NCBI GenBank assembly: GCA_015523135.1
Contig: WAKY01000139.1
Span: forward strand, 1 to 9,389
Reading direction: 5' to 3'
Origin: Candidatus Aciduliprofundum sp.
Lineage (GTDB): Archaea; Thermoplasmatota; Thermoplasmata; Thermoplasmatales; Aciduliprofundaceae
Length of the DNA: 9,389 nucleotides
How positions within the stretch are numbered: the stretch's first letter is position 1; each line of letters starts with the position of its first letter. Made by a program: the position numbers and the translations under genes. This document shows positions 1 to 6,142 of this stretch, one piece after another. The notes below the pieces were generated by a model. The model had not been told where the DNA came from. It was given only the letters and a program-made list of their open reading frames with translations, and did not search any database.

Positions 1-55
1 CATGATTTACGATAGTGACTTAGTAGCATCCCTAGTGGGTGTAAACTATGAGTGA
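1..55 (+). CDS. 3' end of an unidentified upstream gene (partial)
   Basis: Only this frame is open from the window edge. It ends at a TGA (53-55) and encodes a tail reading roughly MIYDSDLVASLVGVNYE; the Met need not be a start. The other two forward frames have stops within the first 24 bases. The stop lies inside the sequence ATGAGTGA, so the frame overlaps the start of glyS by 8 bp, a junction typical of translationally coupled archaeal genes. The fragment is too short to assign a family. It could also be chance open frame, so confidence is low. Confidence 0.4.
   Translation, partial: MIYDSDLVASLVGVNYE
37..41 (+). promoter_or_regulatory. Ribosome binding site of glyS (GGGTG)
   Basis: GGGTG ends 6 nt before the ATG at 48. 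It matches the anti-Shine-Dalgarno complement GGAGGTG with one mismatch and recurs before other genes in this window. It supports the start at 48 and translation from a transcript that begins upstream of the window. Confidence 0.5.
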
Positions 56-1721
56 TACTCGCATAAGCATAATGGAGATTGCAAAGAGGAGGGGCTTTTA
101 CTGGAAGGCCTATGAAATTTATGGTGGTTTAGGCGGATTCTACGATTACGGCCCTTTGGGAGCAATGCTCAAGGAAAATATTCTAAGGATATGGAAAGAA
201 GAGTTCGTTATAAAGGATGGTTTGCTAATGCTTGACGGGCCCAATATAGGGCCAGAGTTAATGTACATTGCCTCCGGCCATGCTGAAAAATTTGCAGATT
301 ATATGGTTAGATGCAAAAAATGCGGGCATGTGTTCCGGGCAGACGAGCTTTTAAAAGGTGTTGTGGAGAATCCAGAAAAATTGGATAAAAAAGGCATATC
401 AAAGGCAATAAAAGAGTATGGCATAAGGTGCCCAGATTGTGGAGGAGAATTAACTGAGCCAGAGAGTTTTCATTTAATGTTTTCCACCACAGTTGGCTTA
501 GATAAGCGTGCATTTTTAAGACCTGAAACAGCACAAGGCATATTTGTCAACTTTCCAATAATGTACCGATTAAATCGCGAAAAATTACCCTTTGGAGTGG
601 CGCAAATAGGTAAGGGATTTCGCAATGAGATAAGTCCTAGACAGGGACTTTTAAGATTGAGAGAATTTAATATGGCTGAAATAGAACTATTTGTTGATCC
701 ATATGATGACTCTATCTTGAACGATTTTGAAGATGTAGAACTGCATCTTCTAACTCGCAATGGAGAAGAATTAAAGCTCTCTCCAAAAGAGGCAATAGGG
801 AGAAAAATTATGAATCCCCACATTGCATACTACATGGCAAAAATAGTAAAATTTCTAGATTCTCTAGGCATTGATTTAAAGCGTGTTAGATTTCGCCAGC
901 ATTTCAAGGAAGAACTTGCCCATTATTCTCAGGATACTTGGGATTGTGAAATCCTAATCTCTTCTGGATGGGTGGAGGTTACAGGCATAGCAGATAGGGG
1001 TGATTACGATCTAAAAAGTCACACAACCTATTCTGGAAAGGACTTAACTGCAATTCGGAGGTTCAAGGAACCAAAGAAAATACAAATCAAAAAACTGCGT
1101 CCAAGAATGGAGATTTTAGGTCCAATGTTTAAGAAGGATGCAAAAAAGATTGCAGAAATGCTTGAGAATATGGAGTATATAGAAGGAGATGTGGAGATTG
1201 AAATTAACGGAAAAAATGTGAAAATACCAAAAGATGCGTACGAGATTAAAATTGAGGAGGAGGTTGTGGGAGGAGAGAGGTTTATACCCCATGTAATTGA
1301 GCCATCCTTCGGCGTTGATAGGATATTGTATGCTATACTTGAGCATTCTTTCTATGAGAGAGAAGACACTGGTTATAAAGTTTTGAAACTTAAGCCCAAA
1401 ATTGCACCTATCAAAGCTGCTGTTTTCCCACTCATGGCTAAGGATGACCTTGATACTCTTGCTATTGAGATTTTAAATAAAATAAGGGAAAATGGAGTTC
1501 CATCCTATTATGATGATTCTGGCTCCATAGGTCGCAGATATGCTAGGGCAGATGAGATAGGAGTGCCATTCTGCATCACCGTGGATTACGAAAGCCTGAA
1601 GGATAACACAGTAACAATAAGGGAGAGAGATTCAGCAAACCAGAAAAGATTGAAAATAGATGATATTCCAAAAATACTCAAAGATTTGGTCGAAGAGCTC
1701 ATAGATTTTGAAAGTTTATGA
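48..1721 (+). CDS. glyS: Glycyl-tRNA synthetase, archaeal/eukaryal dimeric class II type
   Basis: Cytosolic enzyme that joins glycine to tRNA-Gly using ATP. The 557 residues are close to the usual length for archaeal GlyRS. The N-terminus carries the family signature GGFYDYGPLGAMLKENI (29-45). A zinc knuckle follows, with Cys89, Cys92, Cys128 and Cys131 as CxxC pairs. The class II core shows RPETAQGIF (158-166), motif 2 around FRNEISPRQG (191-200) continuing to REFNMAEIE (205-213), and motif 3 at EPSFGVDRILYAIL (418-431). Residues about 452-550 form the anticodon-binding domain, starting KIAPIKAAVFPL. All core motifs are present and the frame is intact. The ATG at 48 is preceded by GGGTG and overlaps the preceding open frame, so the gene is probably distal in an operon. 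The threonine-to-glycine genes lie about 0.8 kb downstream on the other strand. The family assignment is secure. Confidence 0.97.
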   Translation: MSDTRISIMEIAKRRGFYWKAYEIYGGLGGFYDYGPLGAMLKENILRIWKEEFVIKDGLLMLDGPNIGPELMYIASGHAEKFADYMVRCKKCGHVFRADELLKGVVENPEKLDKKGISKAIKEYGIRCPDCGGELTEPESFHLMFSTTVGLDKRAFLRPETAQGIFVNFPIMYRLNREKLPFGVAQIGKGFRNEISPRQGLLRLREFNMAEIELFVDPYDDSILNDFEDVELHLLTRNGEELKLSPKEAIGRKIMNPHIAYYMAKIVKFLDSLGIDLKRVRFRQHFKEELAHYSQDTWDCEILISSGWVEVTGIADRGDYDLKSHTTYSGKDLTAIRRFKEPKKIQIKKLRPRMEILGPMFKKDAKKIAEMLENMEYIEGDVEIEINGKNVKIPKDAYEIKIEEEVVGGERFIPHVIEPSFGVDRILYAILEHSFYEREDTGYKVLKLKPKIAPIKAAVFPLMAKDDLDTLAIEILNKIRENGVPSYYDDSGSIGRRYARADEIGVPFCITVDYESLKDNTVTIRERDSANQKRLKIDDIPKILKDLVEELIDFESL

Positions 1722-1723
1722 AA

Positions 1724-1731
1724 TTATAAAT
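1724..1731 (+). promoter_or_regulatory. TATA box for the asparagine-synthetase-like gene (leaderless)
   Basis: TTATAAAT lies just after the glyS stop. Its centre is about 26 nt upstream of the ATG at 1754. Archaeal transcription starts about 25 nt after the TATA centre, so the transcript should begin at or next to the start codon. There is no Shine-Dalgarno match in the 32-bp gap, which fits a leaderless mRNA. This is inferred from sequence and spacing. Confidence 0.6.
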
Positions 1732-1753
1732 ACAATATTCGCAATTTGCCAAT

Positions 1754-2494
1754 ATGGATGATAGGGCAAGGATACTTGCTGAACTATTGAAAGAGGCAGT
1801 TGAATCTAAGGAGGCAGCCTTGGCATTCTCTGGCGGATTGGATAGTGGAGTAATTGCATACCTTATGAAAGATTGCAATGTAAAGCTGTACACAGTGGGC
1901 ATTGAGGGAAGCAAAGATGTGAAAAATGCAGAAGAGGCAGCGAGTACCTTGGGCTTGGAGCTGCAAATCATAGATATCAATGAGTATGACATTCTTGAGG
2001 GTATATTATTTTTAAAGAGAATTGAAACATCCATAAGTGCTTTGGAAGTATCCTTTGAACTCCCATTATATTTTGTTTGCTCCTATGCAGATGAGATAGA
2101 TGTTTACACAGGCCAAGGAAGTGACGAGCTCTTTGGTGGATATGCAAAATATTTGGAAAATCCAGAGCTTATGGTTGAGGATTTTAATAAACTTATGGCT
2201 AAGACAAAACCTAGGGAGATGAAAATTGCAACACTTCTTGGAAAAGACCTTCACACTCCTTATTTAGACGATAGAATAATTGAGTTTGCTAGAAATATTC
2301 CTAAAGAATTGAAGATAAAAGATGGAATTAGAAAATACATACTGAGGGAGGCGGCAAGATACCTAGGTGTGCCAAAGGAAATTGTAGAGAGAGAAAAGAA
2401 GGCAGCGCAGTACGGAAGTGGAATTTGGAAACTTATGAAAAAAATGGCAAAAGAGAGAGATTTAAGTGTGGAAGAATTTGTAAAGAGTTTATAG
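1754..2494 (+). CDS. Stand-alone asparagine synthetase C-terminal-domain protein (PP-loop ATPase)
   Basis: A 246-residue protein of the adenine-nucleotide alpha-hydrolase (PP-loop) superfamily. It carries the ATP pyrophosphate loop SGGLDS at 26-31 and the asparagine synthetase signature GQGSDELFGGY at 120-130. It also has the conserved late basic segments KYILREAA (194-201) and REKKAAQYGSGI (213-224). AsnB enzymes activate aspartate with ATP and transfer ammonia to it. They normally have an N-terminal glutaminase (Ntn) domain of about 200 residues beginning with a catalytic Cys, and that domain is absent here. The protein starts almost directly at the synthetase fold, and no glutaminase gene is adjacent. 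It may therefore use free ammonia, borrow a glutaminase, or adenylate another substrate. The real substrate cannot be read from the sequence. It has its own leaderless promoter, and its stop overlaps the end of tdh on the other strand by 6 bp. Confidence 0.85.
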   Translation: MDDRARILAELLKEAVESKEAALAFSGGLDSGVIAYLMKDCNVKLYTVGIEGSKDVKNAEEAASTLGLELQIIDINEYDILEGILFLKRIETSISALEVSFELPLYFVCSYADEIDVYTGQGSDELFGGYAKYLENPELMVEDFNKLMAKTKPREMKIATLLGKDLHTPYLDDRIIEFARNIPKELKIKDGIRKYILREAARYLGVPKEIVEREKKAAQYGSGIWKLMKKMAKERDLSVEEFVKSL

Positions 2495-3436
2495 CTCTAC
2501 ACCCATTTTCCTACTTAGATTTTTCATTATATCCTTCACCATGGCTTTCATATCGTACTCCGGTTTCCATCCCCATTCTTTGCGGGCTGCGGAATCATCC
2601 AAACTGTGAGGCCAAGAATCTGCTATTTTTTGCCTATAATCTGGCTTGTACTCAACTTCAAAATCAGGTATGTACTTCCTTATTTCCTCTACGAGATCTT
2701 TAGGAGCAAAGCTCATAGCTTGAACATTGAAATCTGTACGATGTATCAAATTCTCGCTCGGTGCCTCTGCCAGAGATGTCAATGCCTTTATTGCATCTGG
2801 CATGTACATCATTGGAAGTACAGTATCTTCCTTTAAGAAACAAACATACTTCTCTCCACGCAAAGCATAATGGAATATCTCAACAGCGTAATCTGTTGTT
2901 CCTCCTCCAGGCATAGCATTCCAGCTTATTATACCGGGATAGCGAACACCGCGGACATCCAAGCCGTATTTTTCCCAGTAATATAGGCCTAGGAGTTCTC
3001 CTGTAACTTTGCTTATTCCGTACATGGTTCTGGGTCTAAGTACAGTATCGTTTGGAGTGTTATCTTTGGGTGTCTCAGGTCCGAACGCAGCTATCGAGCT
3101 AGGAACCATTATTCTCTCTAAACTAAACTCTCTTCCAACTTCAAGAATATTGTAGAGACCAATAATATTTACATTGAATGCAAGCTGAGGGTTTTTCTCT
3201 CCATTAGCGGAGAGTATTGCTGCGAGGTGGTAAATTGTATCAATATCGTATTCATCAATCACTTTTTCCAAAGATTTTTTATCTAAAATATCCAATTTCA
3301 CGAAAGGAGATATATCATAGTTAGGCTCCCTTATATCAGCCACAAAAACATTTTCCTTGCCATACTTATTCCTCAAGAAAGGGACAAGATTAGAGCCAAT
3401 CTGTCCAAGACCACCTGTTACAAATATCTTTTTCAT
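2489..3436 (-). CDS. tdh: L-threonine 3-dehydrogenase, short-chain (epimerase-like) type
   Basis: Oxidises L-threonine with NAD+ to 2-amino-3-oxobutanoate, the substrate of the kbl enzyme encoded just upstream. The 315 residues form an extended SDR/epimerase Rossmann fold. They show the dinucleotide loop GGLGQIG (8-14), Asp34 at the end of the second strand (favouring NAD over NADP), the Ser pair in VPSSIAAFGPETP (111-123), and the catalytic YxxxK as Tyr139 and Lys143. RYPGIISW, GGTTDYAVEIF and LPMMYMPDA match, from memory, the Thermoplasma volcanium threonine dehydrogenase rather than sugar epimerases. This type is unrelated to the zinc-dependent TDH of Pyrococcus and E. coli. The start at 3436 is an ATG with GGTGAT 4 nt before it. 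An in-frame TTG at 3448 lies upstream of that binding site and is unlikely to be used. The gene follows kbl by 55 bp. Confidence 0.93.
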   Translation of the reverse strand: MKKIFVTGGLGQIGSNLVPFLRNKYGKENVFVADIREPNYDISPFVKLDILDKKSLEKVIDEYDIDTIYHLAAILSANGEKNPQLAFNVNIIGLYNILEVGREFSLERIMVPSSIAAFGPETPKDNTPNDTVLRPRTMYGISKVTGELLGLYYWEKYGLDVRGVRYPGIISWNAMPGGGTTDYAVEIFHYALRGEKYVCFLKEDTVLPMMYMPDAIKALTSLAEAPSENLIHRTDFNVQAMSFAPKDLVEEIRKYIPDFEVEYKPDYRQKIADSWPHSLDDSAARKEWGWKPEYDMKAMVKDIMKNLSRKMGVEL

Positions 3437-3440
3437 ATTA

Positions 3441-3446
3441 ATCACC
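3441..3446 (-). promoter_or_regulatory. Ribosome binding site that fixes the tdh start (GGTGAT)
   Basis: On the minus strand GGTGAT stands 4 nt before the ATG at 3436 and matches the archaeal 16S 3' end complement. A TTG start at 3448 would place this site inside the coding region and would add four residues (M/L-V-I-N) before the Rossmann strand KKIFVTGG. The ATG is therefore preferred. Confidence 0.7.
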
Positions 3447-3468
3447 AAAGGGGGAATAAATTAAAAAG

Positions 3469-3478
3469 ATTAAAAATT
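3469..3478 (-). promoter_or_regulatory. Possible TATA element for tdh, or oligo-T terminator of kbl
   Basis: On the minus strand this reads AATTTTTAAT, centred about 38 nt before the tdh ATG. The two upstream genes with ribosome binding sites show the same geometry. A second AT-rich run (CTTTTTAATTTATT, about 3455-3468) lies between it and the binding site. Archaeal transcription also stops at T-runs, so these tracts could instead end kbl transcripts. Whether tdh has its own promoter or is read through from kbl cannot be decided from sequence. Confidence 0.35.
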
Positions 3479-3491
3479 TTGGAAATCAAAA

Positions 3492-4670
3492 TTAGATCAA
3501 TCCGAGCTCTTTTCCCGCCTTCTCATAGGCGTTCAAAGCGTAATCTAGGTCTTCTTTTGTGTGCCCTGCGCTTATCTGATTTCTTATTCTCTCCAATCCC
3601 CTAGGCACCATTGGGAACACTATTGGCAATGCAAATACTCCTGCATCAAATAGCTTGTGGGCAAGCTCCTTCGCCTTCTTTGAATCGCGCACCATCACGG
3701 GCACTATGGGTGTCTGGCTCTTCCAAGTATCAAATCCTAAGCTTTCAAGCTCTTTCTTGAAGTAATTGCGGTTATCCCAGAGACGCTGCACTCTATCTTT
3801 TTCCTGCATTACGATTTCCAAAGATTTTATATTTGCAGCAGTCACGGCGGGAGGATAAGCCGCACTTAAAAGCCATGTGCGGGCAGTGTTGTAAATATAT
3901 TCAATTACATATTCTTCTCCAGCAATCATACCTCCCATAGAGCCAAGGGCTTTGGAGAATGTACCCATCTGAAAATCAATCTTCTTCTGCACTCCAAAAT
4001 GATGGCCTATACCGCGACCTTCTCCAAGCACTCCTTCACCATGAGAATCGTCCACATAGGTCATAGCTCCATACTCATCTGCAATCTTGACAATTTCATC
4101 CATTGGTGCAATATCTCCATCCATGCTGAAAACTCCATCCGTGACAACAAGAATATGCTCGTATTTATCGTGCACCTGCCTCAATTTATCTTCCAAATCC
4201 CCCATATCAAGGTGCTTATAAATTACCTTATCCGCCTTAGAAAGACGTATACCATCAATTATACTTCCATGATTTAGCTCATCGCTAACAACAACATCTC
4301 CCTTGCCTACAATCTTTGCAAGAGTGCCAGCATTTGTGGCAAATCCTGTCTGAAACGCCAAGCCTGCAGCCGTTTCCTTAAACTCTGCAATTTTCTTATG
4401 TAATTTTTCCTGCAAATCTGTGTAGCCAGCTATACTCCAATCACTTCCTGCGCCCCAACCATACTTCTCAATTGCTTCCTTAGCCGCCTCTTTTAGGCGA
4501 GGATCATTTGCCAAGTCCAGATAATTGTTGGATGCGAGCATAACTGCATGCTTTCCTTCTACCACAACTCTTGGACCTGATGGACCAAAAAGACGCAAAA
4601 GTTCCCATGTTTCACCGCGAGCTTTCATATCTTCTAACATCTTTTTAAGATGCAAAGTTTTCTCAGTCAT
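3492..4670 (-). CDS. kbl: Glycine C-acetyltransferase (2-amino-3-ketobutyrate CoA ligase)
   Basis: A PLP enzyme that cleaves 2-amino-3-oxobutanoate with CoA to give glycine and acetyl-CoA; it also works in reverse. The 392 residues show the alpha-oxoamine synthase pattern: ASNNYLDLAND near residues 46-56, the cofactor-stacking His134 in ELNHGS, Asp207 and His210 in YVDDSHGEG, the Schiff-base Lys240 in GTFSKALGS, and Arg363 in the C-terminal RIRNQISAGHT segment, which binds the substrate carboxylate in E. coli KBL. The related paralogues are BioF (AONS) and serine palmitoyltransferase. The KBL assignment rests on DGVFSMDGDIAPM, IPVM-like PIVPVM, FPMVPRG and, above all, the adjacent tdh, which makes its unstable substrate. 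The ATG at 4670 has GGGTGAT 3 nt upstream. An in-frame TTG at 4682 lies ahead of that site and is unlikely. Substrate specificity is not proven by sequence. Confidence 0.92.
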   Translation of the reverse strand: MTEKTLHLKKMLEDMKARGETWELLRLFGPSGPRVVVEGKHAVMLASNNYLDLANDPRLKEAAKEAIEKYGWGAGSDWSIAGYTDLQEKLHKKIAEFKETAAGLAFQTGFATNAGTLAKIVGKGDVVVSDELNHGSIIDGIRLSKADKVIYKHLDMGDLEDKLRQVHDKYEHILVVTDGVFSMDGDIAPMDEIVKIADEYGAMTYVDDSHGEGVLGEGRGIGHHFGVQKKIDFQMGTFSKALGSMGGMIAGEEYVIEYIYNTARTWLLSAAYPPAVTAANIKSLEIVMQEKDRVQRLWDNRNYFKKELESLGFDTWKSQTPIVPVMVRDSKKAKELAHKLFDAGVFALPIVFPMVPRGLERIRNQISAGHTKEDLDYALNAYEKAGKELGLI

Positions 4671-4673
4671 AAT

Positions 4674-4680
4674 ATCACCC
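4674..4680 (-). promoter_or_regulatory. Ribosome binding site that fixes the kbl start (GGGTGAT)
   Basis: GGGTGAT on the minus strand lies 3 nt before the ATG at 4670. It sits inside the four-codon extension that would result from the in-frame TTG at 4682, so the ATG is the likely start. Confidence 0.7.
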
Positions 4681-4702
4681 AAAAAGATAATGCCGATAAA
4701 AG

Positions 4703-4712
4703 AATTAAATTT
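4703..4712 (-). promoter_or_regulatory. Candidate TATA box for kbl
   Basis: AAATTTAATT on the minus strand is centred about 37 nt before the kbl ATG. Transcription starting about 25 nt downstream would give a leader of about 12 nt that just includes the GGGTGAT binding site. The element is weakly conserved and is inferred from composition and spacing. Confidence 0.45.
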
Positions 4713-4717
4713 TTTGT

Positions 4718-5398
4718 TTATCCTTTTTCAATGTATTCCACTATACTTCTCTGCTTTTTATCAGAGACTTCTTGAGAATACGCTTCTTTAATTCTATATA
4801 AAATCCCAGTTTTACCTACAATCCACACCCCTATGTCTTCTTCTTTTTTTGCTTTATCTTCGATTACATCCGCATACTTAAGATGCATAAGAGGAGAAAA
4901 TGCCACTACCACTTGCTCACAATATTCAAGATAATCTCTTGCCTGACTAAAAGCTGTGTCTATAGCTTTTCTGCTGGCATTAGCCTTAAGTTCAAATCCA
5001 AATACCGAAACTCTTCTTGCAATACCTTTCTTTCTATAACCAGCAACATCCATTTTCCTAGGTTTCGCTCTCCCCACCTTGGGAAGTGGTACTTCTTGAG
5101 CTACTTTATACCCACTTTCGTTTAATTCCCTGATTATTGGAATTGCCATTTCTTTCTCATCTTTATGTTCATCAATTAGTTCCATCAACTTGTTTTTATC
5201 CATCTTTTCTAGTGTAGTAAGAAGTTCATCCATAGAAAAATATTTCTCATCACAAAGAAGCTCTGCAAGAGTTTTTATATTCTTCTTTGAGACCATTTTC
5301 ATTAATAGATTCTCTAGTTCTTTGTGCTTAAATTTATTTTGAAGCCTATTTTTTATATCAATCCTTAACTTGCCTAATGCATTTGAATCTACAGACAT
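4718..5398 (-). CDS. Putative PD-(D/E)XK nuclease-fold protein, role unknown
   Basis: I do not recognise a named family for this 226-residue protein. Residues 85-205 look like the restriction-endonuclease core. A helix and strand (IPIIRELNESGYKVAQEV, 86-103) lead to Asp117 in KMDVAGYRKKG. Then comes the E-x-K strand GFELKAN with Glu136 and Lys138, a helix with SQARDYLEY around Gln152, and the strand QVVVAFSP. Asp, ExK and the QAxxY helix occur in the order used by many PD-(D/E)XK enzymes to bind metal and cut DNA or RNA, so an active site seems intact. Residues 1-84 are lysine-rich and helical, possibly a nucleic-acid or protein contact module. No signal peptide or membrane segment is seen. 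The ATG at 5398 follows GGGTG by 5 nt and has its own TATA box; an in-frame TTG at 5410 is less likely. No methyltransferase or toxin-antitoxin partner is adjacent. Confidence 0.65.
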   Translation of the reverse strand: MSVDSNALGKLRIDIKNRLQNKFKHKELENLLMKMVSKKNIKTLAELLCDEKYFSMDELLTTLEKMDKNKLMELIDEHKDEKEMAIPIIRELNESGYKVAQEVPLPKVGRAKPRKMDVAGYRKKGIARRVSVFGFELKANASRKAIDTAFSQARDYLEYCEQVVVAFSPLMHLKYADVIEDKAKKEEDIGVWIVGKTGILYRIKEAYSQEVSDKKQRSIVEYIEKG

Positions 5399-5403
5399 AA
5401 CAA

Positions 5404-5408
5404 CACCC
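5404..5408 (-). promoter_or_regulatory. Ribosome binding site for the nuclease-fold gene (GGGTG)
   Basis: GGGTG on the minus strand ends 5 nt before the ATG at 5398. The in-frame TTG at 5410 would include it in the coding region, so the ATG is preferred. Confidence 0.6.
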
Positions 5409-5430
5409 AATTAAAACTAATAAAAAATAA

Positions 5431-5438
5431 AATATAAA
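5431..5438 (-). promoter_or_regulatory. TATA box for the nuclease-fold gene
   Basis: TTTATATT on the minus strand is centred about 36 nt before the ATG at 5398. The predicted transcript starts near 5409, which leaves a leader of about 11 nt just long enough to hold GGGTG. It is one half of a divergent promoter region shared with the HAD gene; the two TATA boxes are about 20 bp apart. Confidence 0.55.
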
Positions 5439-5458
5439 AAATTTTTCTTCCGTCAAAC

Positions 5459-5466
5459 AAATATAC
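5459..5466 (+). promoter_or_regulatory. TATA box for the HAD phosphatase gene (leaderless)
   Basis: AAATATAC is centred about 25 nt before the GTG at 5488. No Shine-Dalgarno match precedes that codon, so the mRNA is probably leaderless. The placement supports the unusual GTG start. Confidence 0.5.
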
Positions 5467-5487
5467 TGCAAGTACCATCACTCCCAC

Positions 5488-6123
5488 GTGATATGTTGGA
5501 TATTTGATGTGGATGATACTCTTGTGAAATATGTGGACTTTAATATGTATGAATGGTACGAGTTCATAGCAGTACCTGTTGCAAAGAAATACAATATTCC
5601 ATTAGATTTCTCTGTGTGGAAGGGTATGATAGAGGGAAAGATTGGTAGAAGGTACAGCGAGAATTTTGGCATTCCTGCAGAGAGGTTCTGGAAAGAGGTA
5701 GATGCAAGAAACCTTGAGTATCGCAAATGGATGTACAGGCAAAATAGGTTAAAATTGTACGATGATGTAAAAGCCATAGAGAATTTAGAGGGAAAGAAAA
5801 TAGCTTGGAGCACATCCTCACGAGATTGTATAAATTATGTTCTTTCATTATTCGGCATTTTATCACTTTTTGATTTTGTCATAGGCAAGGATTATGGGGA
5901 TTATGAGTACATAGAAGAGGTAAAGCCATCACCCAAGTTCGTAGAGATAATAAAAGAGAAGTGCAAATGTGAGAATTGCTTTGTTGTTGGAGATAGTGAA
6001 ATAGACATGATATCTGCAAAAAAAGGAGGCTGCAAAGGAATCTTGGTGAGAGAAAAGGAGAGTAAGTATGCGGATTTCAAAATAGATTCGCTATGGGACT
6101 TACTAAATAAAAAGTTTTTATAG
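5488..6123 (+). CDS. HAD-superfamily hydrolase, phosphoglycolate-phosphatase-like
   Basis: A soluble 211-residue phosphatase of the haloacid dehalogenase superfamily, probably acting on a small phosphorylated metabolite. All four HAD motifs are visible: motif I IFDVDDTLV with nucleophile Asp7 and acid Asp9, motif II at AWSTSS near Ser108, motif III Lys146 in EVKPSP, and motif IV VVGDSEIDMISAKKGG with Asp169 and Asp173. The helical stretch between motifs I and II (about 15-95) is a C1-type cap, which places it in subfamily IA with phosphoglycolate phosphatases. Substrate cannot be assigned. The start is GTG at 5488: motif I begins at residue 5, there is no in-frame ATG or TTG upstream before the promoter, and a TATA box sits at leaderless spacing. 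An overlapping ATG at 5493 is out of frame. The stop overlaps the promoter of the next gene. Confidence 0.87.
   Translation: MICWIFDVDDTLVKYVDFNMYEWYEFIAVPVAKKYNIPLDFSVWKGMIEGKIGRRYSENFGIPAERFWKEVDARNLEYRKWMYRQNRLKLYDDVKAIENLEGKKIAWSTSSRDCINYVLSLFGILSLFDFVIGKDYGDYEYIEEVKPSPKFVEIIKEKCKCENCFVVGDSEIDMISAKKGGCKGILVREKESKYADFKIDSLWDLLNKKFL
6115..6122 (+). promoter_or_regulatory. TATA box of the small membrane protein gene, overlapping the HAD stop codon
   Basis: TTTTTATA covers the last codons of the HAD gene, including part of its TAG. It is centred about 24-25 nt before the ATG at 6143, the leaderless spacing also seen for three other genes here. No ribosome binding site precedes the ATG. The T-run could also help end HAD transcription. 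Confidence 0.5.
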
Positions 6124-6142
6124 TGCATCCACATCCACTCTT

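Noticed and set aside
470..823. 117-residue open frame on the - strand
   Set aside because: It is antisense to the catalytic core of glycyl-tRNA synthetase, with low-complexity Ser/Leu composition typical of shadow frames.
2425..2703. 92-residue + frame running from the asparagine-synthetase-like gene into tdh
   Set aside because: It overlaps two well-supported genes in other frames and has no coherent domain.
3437..3491. T-rich gap as a possible riboswitch or sRNA
   Set aside because: It is only 55 nt with simple A/T tracts and no stable stem. A TATA element or oligo-T termination explains it.
3492..4670. 8-amino-7-oxononanoate synthase (bioF) instead of kbl
   Set aside because: The same PLP family, but the adjacent threonine dehydrogenase and KBL-like segments favour kbl, and no other biotin genes are present.
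5411..5487. AAAAAATTTTT inverted repeat as an operator or terminator
   Set aside because: The palindrome is trivial A/T composition in a promoter region, with no GC stem and no spaced repeat copy.
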